DNA of 64,000 nucleotides, taken from assembly GCF_018223745.1 (NCBI RefSeq), contig NZ_CP073653.1, forward strand, positions 425,001 through 489,000, written 5' to 3'. This stretch comes from Clostridium beijerinckii. Lineage in GTDB: Bacteria > Bacillota > Clostridia > Clostridiales > Clostridiaceae. Position numbers and translations under genes: made by a program. Below the pieces are notes generated by a model, which saw nothing but the letters and a program-made list of their open reading frames with translations, was not told the DNA's origin and made no database searches. This document shows, one piece after another, positions 28,073 to 38,261 of the stretch (position 1 is its first letter; each line of letters starts with the position of its first letter).

Positions 28073-29635
28073 ATGGCAGATATAGATATTGTAAAAGAAA
28101 ATGTACAGTTTGAACAATTGCTTAGGGAAAATAATACGAATTCGGTATTAAAAGATGAATACTTAATCCCTGATACCCATCCTGATGTACAAGAGATATT
28201 AACTGTTGAAGCTAGACCAATGGTAACTAATAAAGAAATAATTGGAGATAAAGTAGTTATAGAAGGAAAGGTTGAGTACACAGTAATATATTTAGCTAAA
28301 GAAGAGGGACTCGCAGTAAATTCGGTGAATTATAATCAGAACTTTACAAATAATATTGACTTAAATCAAGGGGAAAATAGAGTAATTTGCGAGGCAGAGT
28401 GTAATATTGAACATATTGAAGCAAACATAATGAATGAGAGGAAAATATCTATTCAGGGTATAGTTACTGTAGATTGGGAACTTTACAAGAGCAATGAATT
28501 TGAATTTGTAAAAGATATTGAGGGCAATGATCAAGTAGAAGTATTGAAAAAAACAGAGACAATTAATAAAATCAATGCAACAGAGGATGTTGAATTAGTA
28601 GGCAAATCTATGATTAGAGTTGGTATGGATAAACCACAAATCAGCAAAATATTAAAGTGTTCCTTACTACTTCATAAAAAGGAAATAAAAATAACAGAAG
28701 ATAAAGTTTATCTTGGCTGTTACTGCAAATTAAATATACTATACAAAGGAGAAGATTCTAAGGAAATAATTCCATTAGAAGATGATATTTATTTATCAAA
28801 AGAGGAAGAAATTAATGGTATAACATCAGATATGATTCCAACTGTTTCCTATGAAATATCAAATAATGATTTAATGTTGGAAGAAGATGATTTAGGCGAA
28901 ATAAGAATTATAAACGATGAGCTTGTAGTTAGAGCAAATGTTAAGATATTTTCAAAAGAAAACATAGATACTATTAAAGATGCATATTCTACCAATTGTT
29001 TGCTTAGTCTCAAAAAAGATGAACATGAAGTTGGAATTCTTCATGGAATGAATAATTCTGAAGCAATTGTTAAGTATAATATTCAATTGAAAGATAATGA
29101 TTTGAGACCTGAACATATAATATCTGCTAATGGGGCTATAATATTAACAGATAAACAAGTTGTAAAAGACAGAGTTATTGTAGAGGGAATTATAAAAGCA
29201 AGTATATTGTATAAGACAACTGATGAGGAGAAATACCTATCAAGTGTTAAAGCAGAGATACCATTCTCAGCTGCAATTGATATAGCAGGCGCAGATGAAA
29301 ATATGAAATCTATAATTAAAAATAATTTAGAAAATATTGAAGCAGCTATAGAAGGAAATAATATAGCTATTAAAGCTACTGTGATACTATCTGGCAGAGT
29401 ATTGTATGAAATGAATAAAGAATTTGTTTCAGATGTGGTTGAAGAAGAGGGCGATATTCCAGAAAAGAAAGCTAGTATTACTATATATGTAATTAGTAAA
29501 GGGGATACTTTCTGGAACTTAGCAAAAAAATATAATACAACAGTTGACGATTTAATTAAAATAAATAAGATTGAAGATCCAGAACATATTGAAGAAGGAC
29601 AAAAATTGATAATACCAGGAAGGGCAATATTCTAA
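28073..29635 (+). CDS. sipL: SipL-like spore coat morphogenetic protein (SPOCS/DUF3794 repeats plus LysM)
   Basis: A 520-residue protein. The N-terminal and central parts contain repeated SPOCS (DUF3794) modules; related segments such as VVIEGKVEYTVIYLAKEE and VIVEGIIKASILYKTTDEE recur. The C terminus is a LysM domain (about 473-518, VISKGDTFWNLAKKYN). In Clostridioides difficile SipL binds the coat ATPase SpoIVA through its LysM domain and is needed for coat encasement; it is the functional counterpart of SpoVID. Length and layout match. GGAGG precedes ATG 28073 and a strong terminator follows. A different SPOCS-LysM protein remains possible. Confidence 0.82.
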   Translation: MADIDIVKENVQFEQLLRENNTNSVLKDEYLIPDTHPDVQEILTVEARPMVTNKEIIGDKVVIEGKVEYTVIYLAKEEGLAVNSVNYNQNFTNNIDLNQGENRVICEAECNIEHIEANIMNERKISIQGIVTVDWELYKSNEFEFVKDIEGNDQVEVLKKTETINKINATEDVELVGKSMIRVGMDKPQISKILKCSLLLHKKEIKITEDKVYLGCYCKLNILYKGEDSKEIIPLEDDIYLSKEEEINGITSDMIPTVSYEISNNDLMLEEDDLGEIRIINDELVVRANVKIFSKENIDTIKDAYSTNCLLSLKKDEHEVGILHGMNNSEAIVKYNIQLKDNDLRPEHIISANGAIILTDKQVVKDRVIVEGIIKASILYKTTDEEKYLSSVKAEIPFSAAIDIAGADENMKSIIKNNLENIEAAIEGNNIAIKATVILSGRVLYEMNKEFVSDVVEEEGDIPEKKASITIYVISKGDTFWNLAKKYNTTVDDLIKINKIEDPEHIEEGQKLIIPGRAIF

Positions 29636-29651
29636 AATTAATTAAATTCAT

Positions 29652-29708
29652 AAAAAAAGAGATACTTTAAGAATTTCATTAGATGAATTCTGGAGTATCT
29701 CTTTTTTT
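29652..29708 (+). terminator. Terminator after sipL
   Basis: A 15-bp outer stem (AAAAAAAGAGATACT/AGTATCTCTTTTTTT) with an inner GAATT/GAATTC stem, ending in seven T. Confidence 0.85.
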
Positions 29709-29964
29709 ATGAAGCAATATTATTAAGATCTAAAAATAGAAAAAGTTTTTGGATATGAAGAAAAAATATTTACATAATAAAATGAAAAATACACAAACTA
29801 AGTTTTGTTTTATAGTTGCTAATTACTTCGAACTTAAGGAAGTAAAAACTAGAGAAATTATTCTTATAGGAAACGTGGTTTGGCATTTGCAGCAGCCAAA
29901 TTTCTTGAATAATTATTTAATCTGGTGGATAGAATATGTAATGCATGATATGAGGTGAGAAAAT

Positions 29965-30810
29965 TTGAAAAAAGTTTTAAGTGGTAATTTAATAATCATT
30001 GGAGGAGCCGAAGATAAAGAAGGCAAAAAAGAAATTTTAAAAAGAGTATGTGATTCAATTGACAAAAGTAAAGATACTTTATTAATTGCAACTATTGCAA
30101 CTGATTATCCTAAAGAGGCCGCAAATAAATATAAAGAGGTATTTGGAGAACTTGAAGTAAAAAATATAAAGGTATTAGATATAAGTGAGAGAACAGAAGC
30201 ATCTGATGATATGAATGTAGAGCTAATCAGAGATTCTTCATTAATATTTTTTACCGGTGGAGATCAATTAAAAATAACAAGTTTAATTGGCGGAACTCCG
30301 GTTTATGATGCATTAGAAGAAGCTTGGAAGAATGGTGCATTTATAGTAGGTACTTCAGCAGGAGCATCCGTAATGAGTGACACAATGATAGTTCAAGGGG
30401 AAGATGATGATGATCCTAGAAAATGCACATTAAAAATGTCTCCAGGCCTTGGGTTGATTAAGGATGTTATAATTGACCAACATTTTGCTCAAAGAGGAAG
30501 AATAGGGAGATTATTAACAGGAATTGCACAAAACCCTGAGGTTTTAGGAATAGGAATAGATGAGAATACAGGAATAGTAGTAAACCAATCTGGAATGATA
30601 GAGGTAATAGGTGAAGGAGCAGTTTACTTTATTGATGGTAGTGCAATTACATATACTAATGTTTCAGAATTATATGCAGATGATATTTTGAGTATGCATA
30701 ATGTTAAGTTGCATGTATTAACTGATGGAAATAAATTTGATCTTATAAAAAAGTCACCTTTTGAGGAGGAAAAGTTTAATCATGAAGATAATACAAAAGA
30801 GAATATATGA
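29965..30810 (+). CDS. cphB: Cyanophycinase CphB
   Basis: A 281-residue serine peptidase of family S51. It cleaves cyanophycin (multi-L-arginyl-poly-L-aspartate) into beta-Asp-Arg dipeptides. The fold signatures IIGGAEDKEGKKEIL, FFTGGDQLKITSLIGGT and the nucleophile elbow GTSAGASVM are present, as is DQHFAQRGRIGRL. The start is TTG 29965 after GAGGTGAG. Its 3' end overlaps the cphA start by 29 bases, so the two are translationally coupled. The pair allows both storage and mobilisation of nitrogen as cyanophycin. Confidence 0.94.
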   Translation: MKKVLSGNLIIIGGAEDKEGKKEILKRVCDSIDKSKDTLLIATIATDYPKEAANKYKEVFGELEVKNIKVLDISERTEASDDMNVELIRDSSLIFFTGGDQLKITSLIGGTPVYDALEEAWKNGAFIVGTSAGASVMSDTMIVQGEDDDDPRKCTLKMSPGLGLIKDVIIDQHFAQRGRIGRLLTGIAQNPEVLGIGIDENTGIVVNQSGMIEVIGEGAVYFIDGSAITYTNVSELYADDILSMHNVKLHVLTDGNKFDLIKKSPFEEEKFNHEDNTKENI

Positions 30811-33424
30811 AGGCCAAAATATTTATTCTCATAAAAAGTGTATAAGAATAGATATGGATTTGGAAGGATATTCTGAAATAGCAAGTAAGGACATACCGAA
30901 TTTTAATTTTAATCTTGTAAACATAATTCCTGAATTAAAAAATCATAGATGCGGAATTGATGAAGAAGGTGGTTTTGTTAAAAGACTAAAAGAAGGAACT
31001 TACCTAGCGCATATTTGTGAACACACTATGATAGCGATGCAAAATAATTTAGGAATAGATGTTGCTTATGGAAAGGCAAGAGAAATTAAAGGCGATATGT
31101 ATTATATTATCGTACAATATGAATATAAAAATACAATACTTGAGGTGGCTAATTTAGCCATAGATTTAATGAATTCTTTGATAGCGCAAAATCCAATAAA
31201 TTTCGATGGAAGAATGAAAATTATACAAAATATATTGCAAAATGAGCAAATGGGTGCGACTACAAAAGCAATATGTGATGCTGCAAGGGAATATAAACTT
31301 CCTGTTATGCAACTAGGGGACAGTACCATATATCAAATAGGATATGGAAAAGCGGGTAGAATTATAGAAGCTTCTATAGGAAACAAGACTAGTTGTGTAG
31401 GAGTTGATATATCTTGTGATAAACTCTTAACAAAACAGTTGCTTCAAACTCAAAATATTCCTGTAGCAGACGGAAGTAAAGTGCTTAATTTAATTGGATT
31501 ATTACAAGAAGCAGAACGAATTGGATATCCAGTGGTTTTAAAGCCACAATGCGGAAACAAGGGTCAAGGAGTAATACTGAATATAAAAGATCAAAAACAA
31601 TTGGTTGATGCATATATTAACTTAAGAAAAAATCAAAAGGATATAATTTTGGAAAAATACTTTGAAGGAAGCGACTACAGAGTTTGTGTTGTAAATTACA
31701 AGGTGGTAGCTGTATCATTGAGAATTGCTCCATATGTTATTGGAAATGGAAAAGATAGTTTAAGGATGTTAATAGAGGTTCTTAATAAGGATCCATTAAG
31801 AGGAGAGGATCATGAAAAAGCATTAACCAAAATAAAAATTGATGCTGAGTTAATATCATGCCTTTCTAAAAGAGGATTGGAACTGAACTATATCCCTGAA
31901 GAGGGTGAAAAAATATTATTAAGAGAGAATGCAAATCTTTCTACTGGTGGAATAGCAATAGATTGCACTGATGAAATCTGTGAGGAAAATATAGAAAGTT
32001 GCATAAATGCAGCTAAAACTTTAGGGTTAGATATTTGTGGAGTTGATATTTGTGCAAAAGATATTAGTGTTCCGCTTAAGGATAATAATGGAGTAGTTTT
32101 AGAGATAAATGCCGCACCAGGTATAAGAATGCACCATTTCCCTTCAAAAGGTAAAAGGCGTAATGTGGGAAAAGCAATACTTGAAACGCTTTATGATGAA
32201 GAACCTAAAAATATACCTGTAATATCTATTACAGGCACTAATGGAAAGACAACTACTACAAGGTTAATAAGTCATGTGCTAAGAAAGATGGGAAGCAATG
32301 TAGGCATGACATCGACTGATGGTGTATATTTGAATGAAAAGTGTATACATAAGGGAGATGATTCTGGATTTAATAGCGCAAGATCAATACTGATGAATAA
32401 AGATGTAGATGTAGCTGTTTTAGAAACTGCTAGAGGAGGATTGGTTAAAAGAGGGCTAGCATATGAGTTGGCAGATGTAGCAATAATCACAAATATAACC
32501 AATGATCATCTGGGCTTGGATGGAATTAATTCTATTGAAGAGTTGAGCTTTACAAAAGCTTTAGTAGGAGAAGCAGTAAAAGATGATGGTTTTGTTGTTG
32601 TAAATGCTGATGATAAATATAGCAAAACTGTAATAAATAGATTCACAGCAGAAAAAATTTATTTTGCAAAAGATAAAGAAAATCCGTTGATACAAGAAAA
32701 TATAGCTAATGGCAAAATAGCTGTATTTGTTGAAGATGATAAAATTTGCGTAATTAATAATAAGAAGAAGTATGAAATTGTAGCTACTAGAGAGTTACCA
32801 ATATCATATAATGGAACATTAGAATATAATATAGAAAATGCAATGGCAGCTTGTGCAGGGCTTGTAGGCTTAGAAGTTGATTATTGTATGATTTCAAAAG
32901 GTTTTATGGACTTTGGGTTAAAGAATGAAGATAATAGCGGAAGATTTAACATGTACAATTACCTTAACAGAAGAGTTATATTAGATTATGCTCATAATAT
33001 TGAAGGTTATAGAGCGATTATATCTTCATTGAGAAAGATTAAGGGAGATAATGATTTAATTGGGGTAATTGGAATACCAGGAGATAGAAAAGACGATATA
33101 GGATACGCAATAGGAGAAATATGTGCTAATAATTTTGATAAAATAGTAATAAAAGAAGATAAGGATAAAAGGGGTAGAAAATCTGGAGAGATTGCAGATA
33201 TATTAGAAAAGTCAATATTGAAAACTAATAAAAATGCAAATTTGAAGATTTGTCTAGATGAAGTTCAAGCGTTAAAATATGCAATAGATATGAGTAATAA
33301 GGGCGATATGATTGTAGTATTCTATGAAAAATTAGATTCTCTTTTAGAGTTTATAAATGAGGAACCAAACAAACAACTAGATACGTTCGATGAAGAATAT
33401 AAACAGTACAGTAATACATTATAA
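30782..33424 (+). CDS. cphA: Cyanophycin synthetase CphA
   Basis: An 880-residue, three-domain enzyme that adds Asp and Arg in alternation to cyanophycin with ATP. An N-terminal CphA-specific domain (about 1-160) precedes an ATP-grasp domain (about 215-470, KPQCGNKGQG, EINAAPGIRMH) and a C-terminal Mur-ligase-like domain (P-loop GTNGKTTTT near 485, DYAHN, PGDRKDD). Length matches CphA1 enzymes. ATG 30782 follows GAGGAGG; a longer upstream reading frame lacks a ribosome binding site. It overlaps cphB. Cyanophycin has been reported in some clostridia and linked to sporulation; the neighbouring sipL is consistent with this but not proof. Confidence 0.95.
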   Translation: MKIIQKRIYEGQNIYSHKKCIRIDMDLEGYSEIASKDIPNFNFNLVNIIPELKNHRCGIDEEGGFVKRLKEGTYLAHICEHTMIAMQNNLGIDVAYGKAREIKGDMYYIIVQYEYKNTILEVANLAIDLMNSLIAQNPINFDGRMKIIQNILQNEQMGATTKAICDAAREYKLPVMQLGDSTIYQIGYGKAGRIIEASIGNKTSCVGVDISCDKLLTKQLLQTQNIPVADGSKVLNLIGLLQEAERIGYPVVLKPQCGNKGQGVILNIKDQKQLVDAYINLRKNQKDIILEKYFEGSDYRVCVVNYKVVAVSLRIAPYVIGNGKDSLRMLIEVLNKDPLRGEDHEKALTKIKIDAELISCLSKRGLELNYIPEEGEKILLRENANLSTGGIAIDCTDEICEENIESCINAAKTLGLDICGVDICAKDISVPLKDNNGVVLEINAAPGIRMHHFPSKGKRRNVGKAILETLYDEEPKNIPVISITGTNGKTTTTRLISHVLRKMGSNVGMTSTDGVYLNEKCIHKGDDSGFNSARSILMNKDVDVAVLETARGGLVKRGLAYELADVAIITNITNDHLGLDGINSIEELSFTKALVGEAVKDDGFVVVNADDKYSKTVINRFTAEKIYFAKDKENPLIQENIANGKIAVFVEDDKICVINNKKKYEIVATRELPISYNGTLEYNIENAMAACAGLVGLEVDYCMISKGFMDFGLKNEDNSGRFNMYNYLNRRVILDYAHNIEGYRAIISSLRKIKGDNDLIGVIGIPGDRKDDIGYAIGEICANNFDKIVIKEDKDKRGRKSGEIADILEKSILKTNKNANLKICLDEVQALKYAIDMSNKGDMIVVFYEKLDSLLEFINEEPNKQLDTFDEEYKQYSNTL

Positions 33425-33572
33425 CTCTTGATAAAAGATTTAAAGTTATCTAAAATTGATCTCATAGTAGAATGTTTAATAGACATTATTAATCCTTTTT
33501 TAATTTATTAATTAGACAAGATTTTTTACCTATGATAAAATATTGTCAAAATGTTAAGAAAGGAATAAAATA

Positions 33573-34415
33573 ATGAAGATTAAGGCTTATGCCAAAATAA
33601 ATATTGCCTTAGATATTGTTGGGAAAAGAGAAGACGGATATCATATATTAAGAATGATAATGCAAACTATAGATTTATATGACATAATAGAAATAGAGAA
33701 AACTGAATCTGAGATAAGGTTAAATTGTAATAAACATTATGTTCCTACAGATGAAAGAAATTTAGCTTATAAAGCAGCAAAAATATTTAAGGAAACTTAT
33801 TCTATTAGTCAGGGAGTAGATATAAAGTTAACTAAGAATATACCTGTTTCAGCTGGATTGGCAGGCGGAAGTACCGATGCAGCAGGAGTTTTAAAGCTTA
33901 TGAATAAGATGTTTAATGTAAATGCAAGTGATGAAGAATTGAAATCTATAGGGCTAAAACTAGGAGCTGATGTACCATATTGCATAAAAGGTGGAACAGC
34001 ACTGTGCGAAGGTATAGGAGAAAAAATTACCCAATTAAAATCATTTAAAGATAAAATAATAGTTTTAGTAAAGCCACCTTTTGGTGTATCAACAAAAGAA
34101 GTTTATAAATGCTTTGATTTATCAAAAGTTGTATTTCATCCTAAAATAGATAGTTTAATAGAAAATATGAATAATGATGATGTTTATTTTGTAGCAAATA
34201 ATATGAAAAATTTATTAGAAAATGTTACTTTAAGGAAGCATAGAGTTATTGCTAACATTAAGGAAGAAATGAAATCTATTGGCTCTATAGGTACAATGAT
34301 GAGTGGTAGTGGACCAACTGTTTTTGCTCTTTTTGATGATATGCTAAAAGCACAGTTATGTTATGATGAAATGAAAAAAAAATATAAAGATGTATTTATA
34401 ACAAGAACAATTTAA
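33573..34415 (+). CDS. ispE: 4-diphosphocytidyl-2-C-methyl-D-erythritol kinase IspE
   Basis: A 280-residue GHMP kinase of the MEP isoprenoid pathway that phosphorylates CDP-methylerythritol at the 2-OH. The N-terminal KAYAKINIALDIVGKREDGYH motif, the ATP-binding VSAGLAGGSTDAAG and the C-terminal MSGSGPTVFAL motif are all present. AAGAAAGGA precedes ATG 33573. The downstream spoIIR has its own sigma-F promoter. Confidence 0.95.
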   Translation: MKIKAYAKINIALDIVGKREDGYHILRMIMQTIDLYDIIEIEKTESEIRLNCNKHYVPTDERNLAYKAAKIFKETYSISQGVDIKLTKNIPVSAGLAGGSTDAAGVLKLMNKMFNVNASDEELKSIGLKLGADVPYCIKGGTALCEGIGEKITQLKSFKDKIIVLVKPPFGVSTKEVYKCFDLSKVVFHPKIDSLIENMNNDDVYFVANNMKNLLENVTLRKHRVIANIKEEMKSIGSIGTMMSGSGPTVFALFDDMLKAQLCYDEMKKKYKDVFITRTI

Positions 34416-34427
34416 TTCAAATTGAAT

Positions 34428-34455
34428 GTATAAAAAACCTCCAAGTGGTAATAAT
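34428..34455 (+). promoter_or_regulatory. Sigma-F-type promoter of spoIIR
   Basis: GTATA at 34428-34432, 14-nt spacer, GGTAATAAT at 34447-34455. The latter fits GGnnAnAnT exactly. spoIIR is a classical sigma-F gene. The start codon is 24 bp downstream. Confidence 0.7.
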
Positions 34456-34478
34456 TTTAGCTACAAGGGGGTTTGTTT

Positions 34479-35216
34479 ATGATAAAATATTTGAAATTAA
34501 AAAAAATAGTATTGGTAGTTTTAATAACATTAAGTATAAATATATTTTCTGGATGTACAAGCATTGTTAGAGGTAATAGTACAAGTTTGGTAAATAGTTT
34601 AATTGCAACAGAAAGTAATAAAAATGATAATAATATGAGGGTTCTCAATTACGACGAGGTTAAAGATTCATTAATAAGATTTCATGTAATTGCTAATAGT
34701 GATAATGATGATGATCAACAATTGAAGTTAAAAGTTAAGAATAGAGTTATAGATTATCTATATCCTTATTTAAATTCTTCACAATCATTAGATGAATCAA
34801 GAAAAATTATAAAAGATAAGATGGAAGATGTTAAAACACTTGCACAACAAGTGATTAAGGATAATAATTATGATTATGATGTAAAAGTTGAATTGTCTAG
34901 GGAAAATTTTCCTGATAAGTCTTATGGTAATATCACTTTACCTCAAGGAAATTATGAGGCCTTTAGAATAATTATAGGAAGTGGACAAGGTAGAAACTGG
35001 TGGTGTGTAATGTTTCCTCCATTATGTTTTGTAGACGAATCAAAGGCACAAGTGGAATATGATAAAACAGAGAATAAAATAAAGTCAAATGGAAAAAGTT
35101 TTGAATTAGAATCTAAAGACGATTCAACTGAAAATGTAGGGGATAAGCAGGCAGATGGAAATAATATAAAGATAAAGTTTAAAATAGTGGAAATATTTCG
35201 AGATATATTTAAATAA
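34479..35216 (+). CDS. spoIIR: Stage II sporulation protein R (SpoIIR)
   Basis: A 245-residue secreted signalling protein. Made in the forespore under sigma-F, it activates the SpoIIGA protease and so pro-sigma-E in the mother cell. The conserved LIRFHVIANSDNDDDQQLKLKVK and GRNWWCVMFPPLCFVD segments are diagnostic. The signal segment (about 7-22) ends in IFSGC, giving Cys26 a weak lipobox context. ATG 34479 follows CAAGGGGG. In Bacillus the gene lies between prmC and the ywlC region; here it lies after ispE, some 7.5 kb upstream of that block. The C-terminal 40 residues are low-complexity and charged. Confidence 0.93.
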   Translation: MIKYLKLKKIVLVVLITLSINIFSGCTSIVRGNSTSLVNSLIATESNKNDNNMRVLNYDEVKDSLIRFHVIANSDNDDDQQLKLKVKNRVIDYLYPYLNSSQSLDESRKIIKDKMEDVKTLAQQVIKDNNYDYDVKVELSRENFPDKSYGNITLPQGNYEAFRIIIGSGQGRNWWCVMFPPLCFVDESKAQVEYDKTENKIKSNGKSFELESKDDSTENVGDKQADGNNIKIKFKIVEIFRDIFK

Positions 35217-35347
35217 TATTAATAGGATATTTGGAAGTTTTATTCACGAAATTTATATAGTTGTCAAATGAATTTAATAAAGCTAAAGCTTATTTCTGAA
35301 AGTCAAAAATAATATTCAAATATAATATATTATAAGTGGAGGAGAAT

Positions 35348-35764
35348 ATGAAGAAAAAAGCTATTATAACGGTAGATAGTTATGTATTGGATAATGAAGA
35401 GGATCTTGTAGGGGTAGTAACTCCAGGAGATTTCCATGAAATAGAAGATGGATTTAAGGTAGAGTATGAGGAAACAAAGCTTTCAGGGATGGAAGGGACA
35501 AAGACTACTATAATAATAAGAAATGATTCTTTTGATTTAATAAGAGAAGGCACTACAGAAACTAAAATGGAATTTAGAAATAATCATAGAACAATATCTC
35601 TATATAAAACGCCGTACGGTGTTATGGATCTTCAAATAGATACTAAAAAACTTAATATTGATATTAGTAAAGAGGGCGGAACAATAACCGCAATGTACAT
35701 ACTAGAAATAGGTGGACAGCCTGCATTGAAGACAAACTTAACTATCGGTGTGAAATTAAATTAA
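35348..35764 (+). CDS. DUF1934 (YwiB-like) protein
   Basis: A 138-residue beta-rich protein of the DUF1934/YwiB family, with a calycin-like beta-barrel expected. Characteristic elements are EGTKTTIIIRND, REGTTETKMEF and TPYGVMDLQIDTKKL. ATG 35348 is preferred, six bases after GGAGGAG. Homologues often lie next to argS and pyrG in Firmicutes; here pyrG is the second gene downstream. The biochemical role is unknown. Confidence 0.82.
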   Translation: MKKKAIITVDSYVLDNEEDLVGVVTPGDFHEIEDGFKVEYEETKLSGMEGTKTTIIIRNDSFDLIREGTTETKMEFRNNHRTISLYKTPYGVMDLQIDTKKLNIDISKEGGTITAMYILEIGGQPALKTNLTIGVKLN

Positions 35765-35869
35765 GTAGGTTCTATATTTATTTAAATACTCCCTTTGTAT
35801 AAAGATATTTAGGAATAAGTTGATTAAATTAGAAAAAAATGGGATATAATTTCAAAGGGAGGAATATAT

Positions 35870-36178
35870 ATGCAAAATGGATTGAAATATATAGAGATAT
35901 TGAATAACATATGCAAATATTACGGAATTGATGAAGAAAATTTTATAGAATTGCTAAAAAATAGAGATAATAAATATATATTATTATTATTATTAAAATA
36001 TAATCACTGTTTAGATACTGAGAGAGTTAAGGAAGTTTTTAATCTAAAAACTTCTAAGAGTATAAGTAACAATTTGAAACTAGCAGAAGAAAAGTTATTA
36101 ATAAATAGACTTTTTAGAGAGAAGTACTTTGAATTAGAAGATAATATAGGAAAGAATAGCATGACCAATTTATTATAA
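35870..36178 (+). CDS. Small protein with possible DnaA domain IV-like helix-turn-helix
   Basis: A 102-residue protein with no firm family assignment. The pattern ICKYYGIDEENFIELL, then KYILLLLLKYNHCLDTERVKEVFN and SKSISNNLKLAEEKL resembles the C-terminal DNA-binding domain of DnaA (helices before and around the signature), but the conserved DHTTV-type motif is absent. It sits directly before pyrG, the position of rpoE (RNA polymerase delta) in Bacillus; no sequence similarity to delta is visible. GGGAGG precedes ATG 35870. It is a plausible small DNA-binding protein of unknown target. Confidence 0.6.
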   Translation: MQNGLKYIEILNNICKYYGIDEENFIELLKNRDNKYILLLLLKYNHCLDTERVKEVFNLKTSKSISNNLKLAEEKLLINRLFREKYFELEDNIGKNSMTNLL

Positions 36179-36245
36179 AAAAAAGACTAGATATTGGAGT
36201 AGATATGTGATATTATAATACCTATGTTATTAAGCAACACAAGTG

Positions 36246-36272
36246 CCCCATATTATATTATGGGGTGATTTT
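36246..36272 (+). promoter_or_regulatory. Hairpin in the pyrG leader, possible attenuator or terminator
   Basis: CCCCATA (36246-36252) pairs with TATGGGG (36259-36265) across a 6-nt loop and is followed by TGATTTT. In Gram-positive bacteria pyrG is often controlled by attenuation in its leader, but the usual GGGC start was not found, so it may just end the upstream transcript. Confidence 0.45.
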
Positions 36273-36282
36273 CATTATAGCA

Positions 36283-37953
<1,671 letters not shown>

Positions 37954-38261
37954 TTTGTTTTATTATTGAGTTTAATATATAATAAGTATTATAATTTATT
38001 ATATATTAAACTTATTTTAATAACTTTAATAGTTTAAATTATTGATCGTGAATTATATAAAATAAAATTTAATATATTGCATTAAATTTTAAATAAATAT
38101 CCAAACTAATAGAAAATGTATTTTTACAAGTATTATTCTAAAATATTCTCAAATATATCATTTCTAACTATCTTACTGTTAAATTTTCCGATATAAAATA
38201 TAACTAAAATTATAAAAGAATTGATTTTATAGATTCATATCTATAAATTGGAGGTGCGAAC
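37954..38261. other. Intergenic region pyrG-rho
   Basis: About 308 bp, very AT-rich. It holds the pyrG terminator near 37969. Sequence further downstream is the probable rho leader and promoter; no strong consensus promoter was identified. Confidence 0.5.
37968..38016 (+). terminator. Terminator after pyrG
   Basis: AGTTTAATATATAATAA pairs with TTATTATATATTAAACT over 17 bp, followed by TATTTTAAT. Confidence 0.7.

Noticed and set aside
26722..28281. Minus-strand frames at 26722-26949 and 28012-28281
   Set aside because: They overlap terminators or real genes on the other strand and lack ribosome binding sites; the second is a shadow of sipL.
29749..29958. A 69-codon gene before cphB
   Set aside because: No ribosome binding site, atypical composition and no family resemblance; kept only as a possible remnant.
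36181..36242. pyrG promoter based on TATAAT at 36214
   Set aside because: No acceptable -35 element at 16-18 nt; the -10 alone is too common in this AT-rich DNA.
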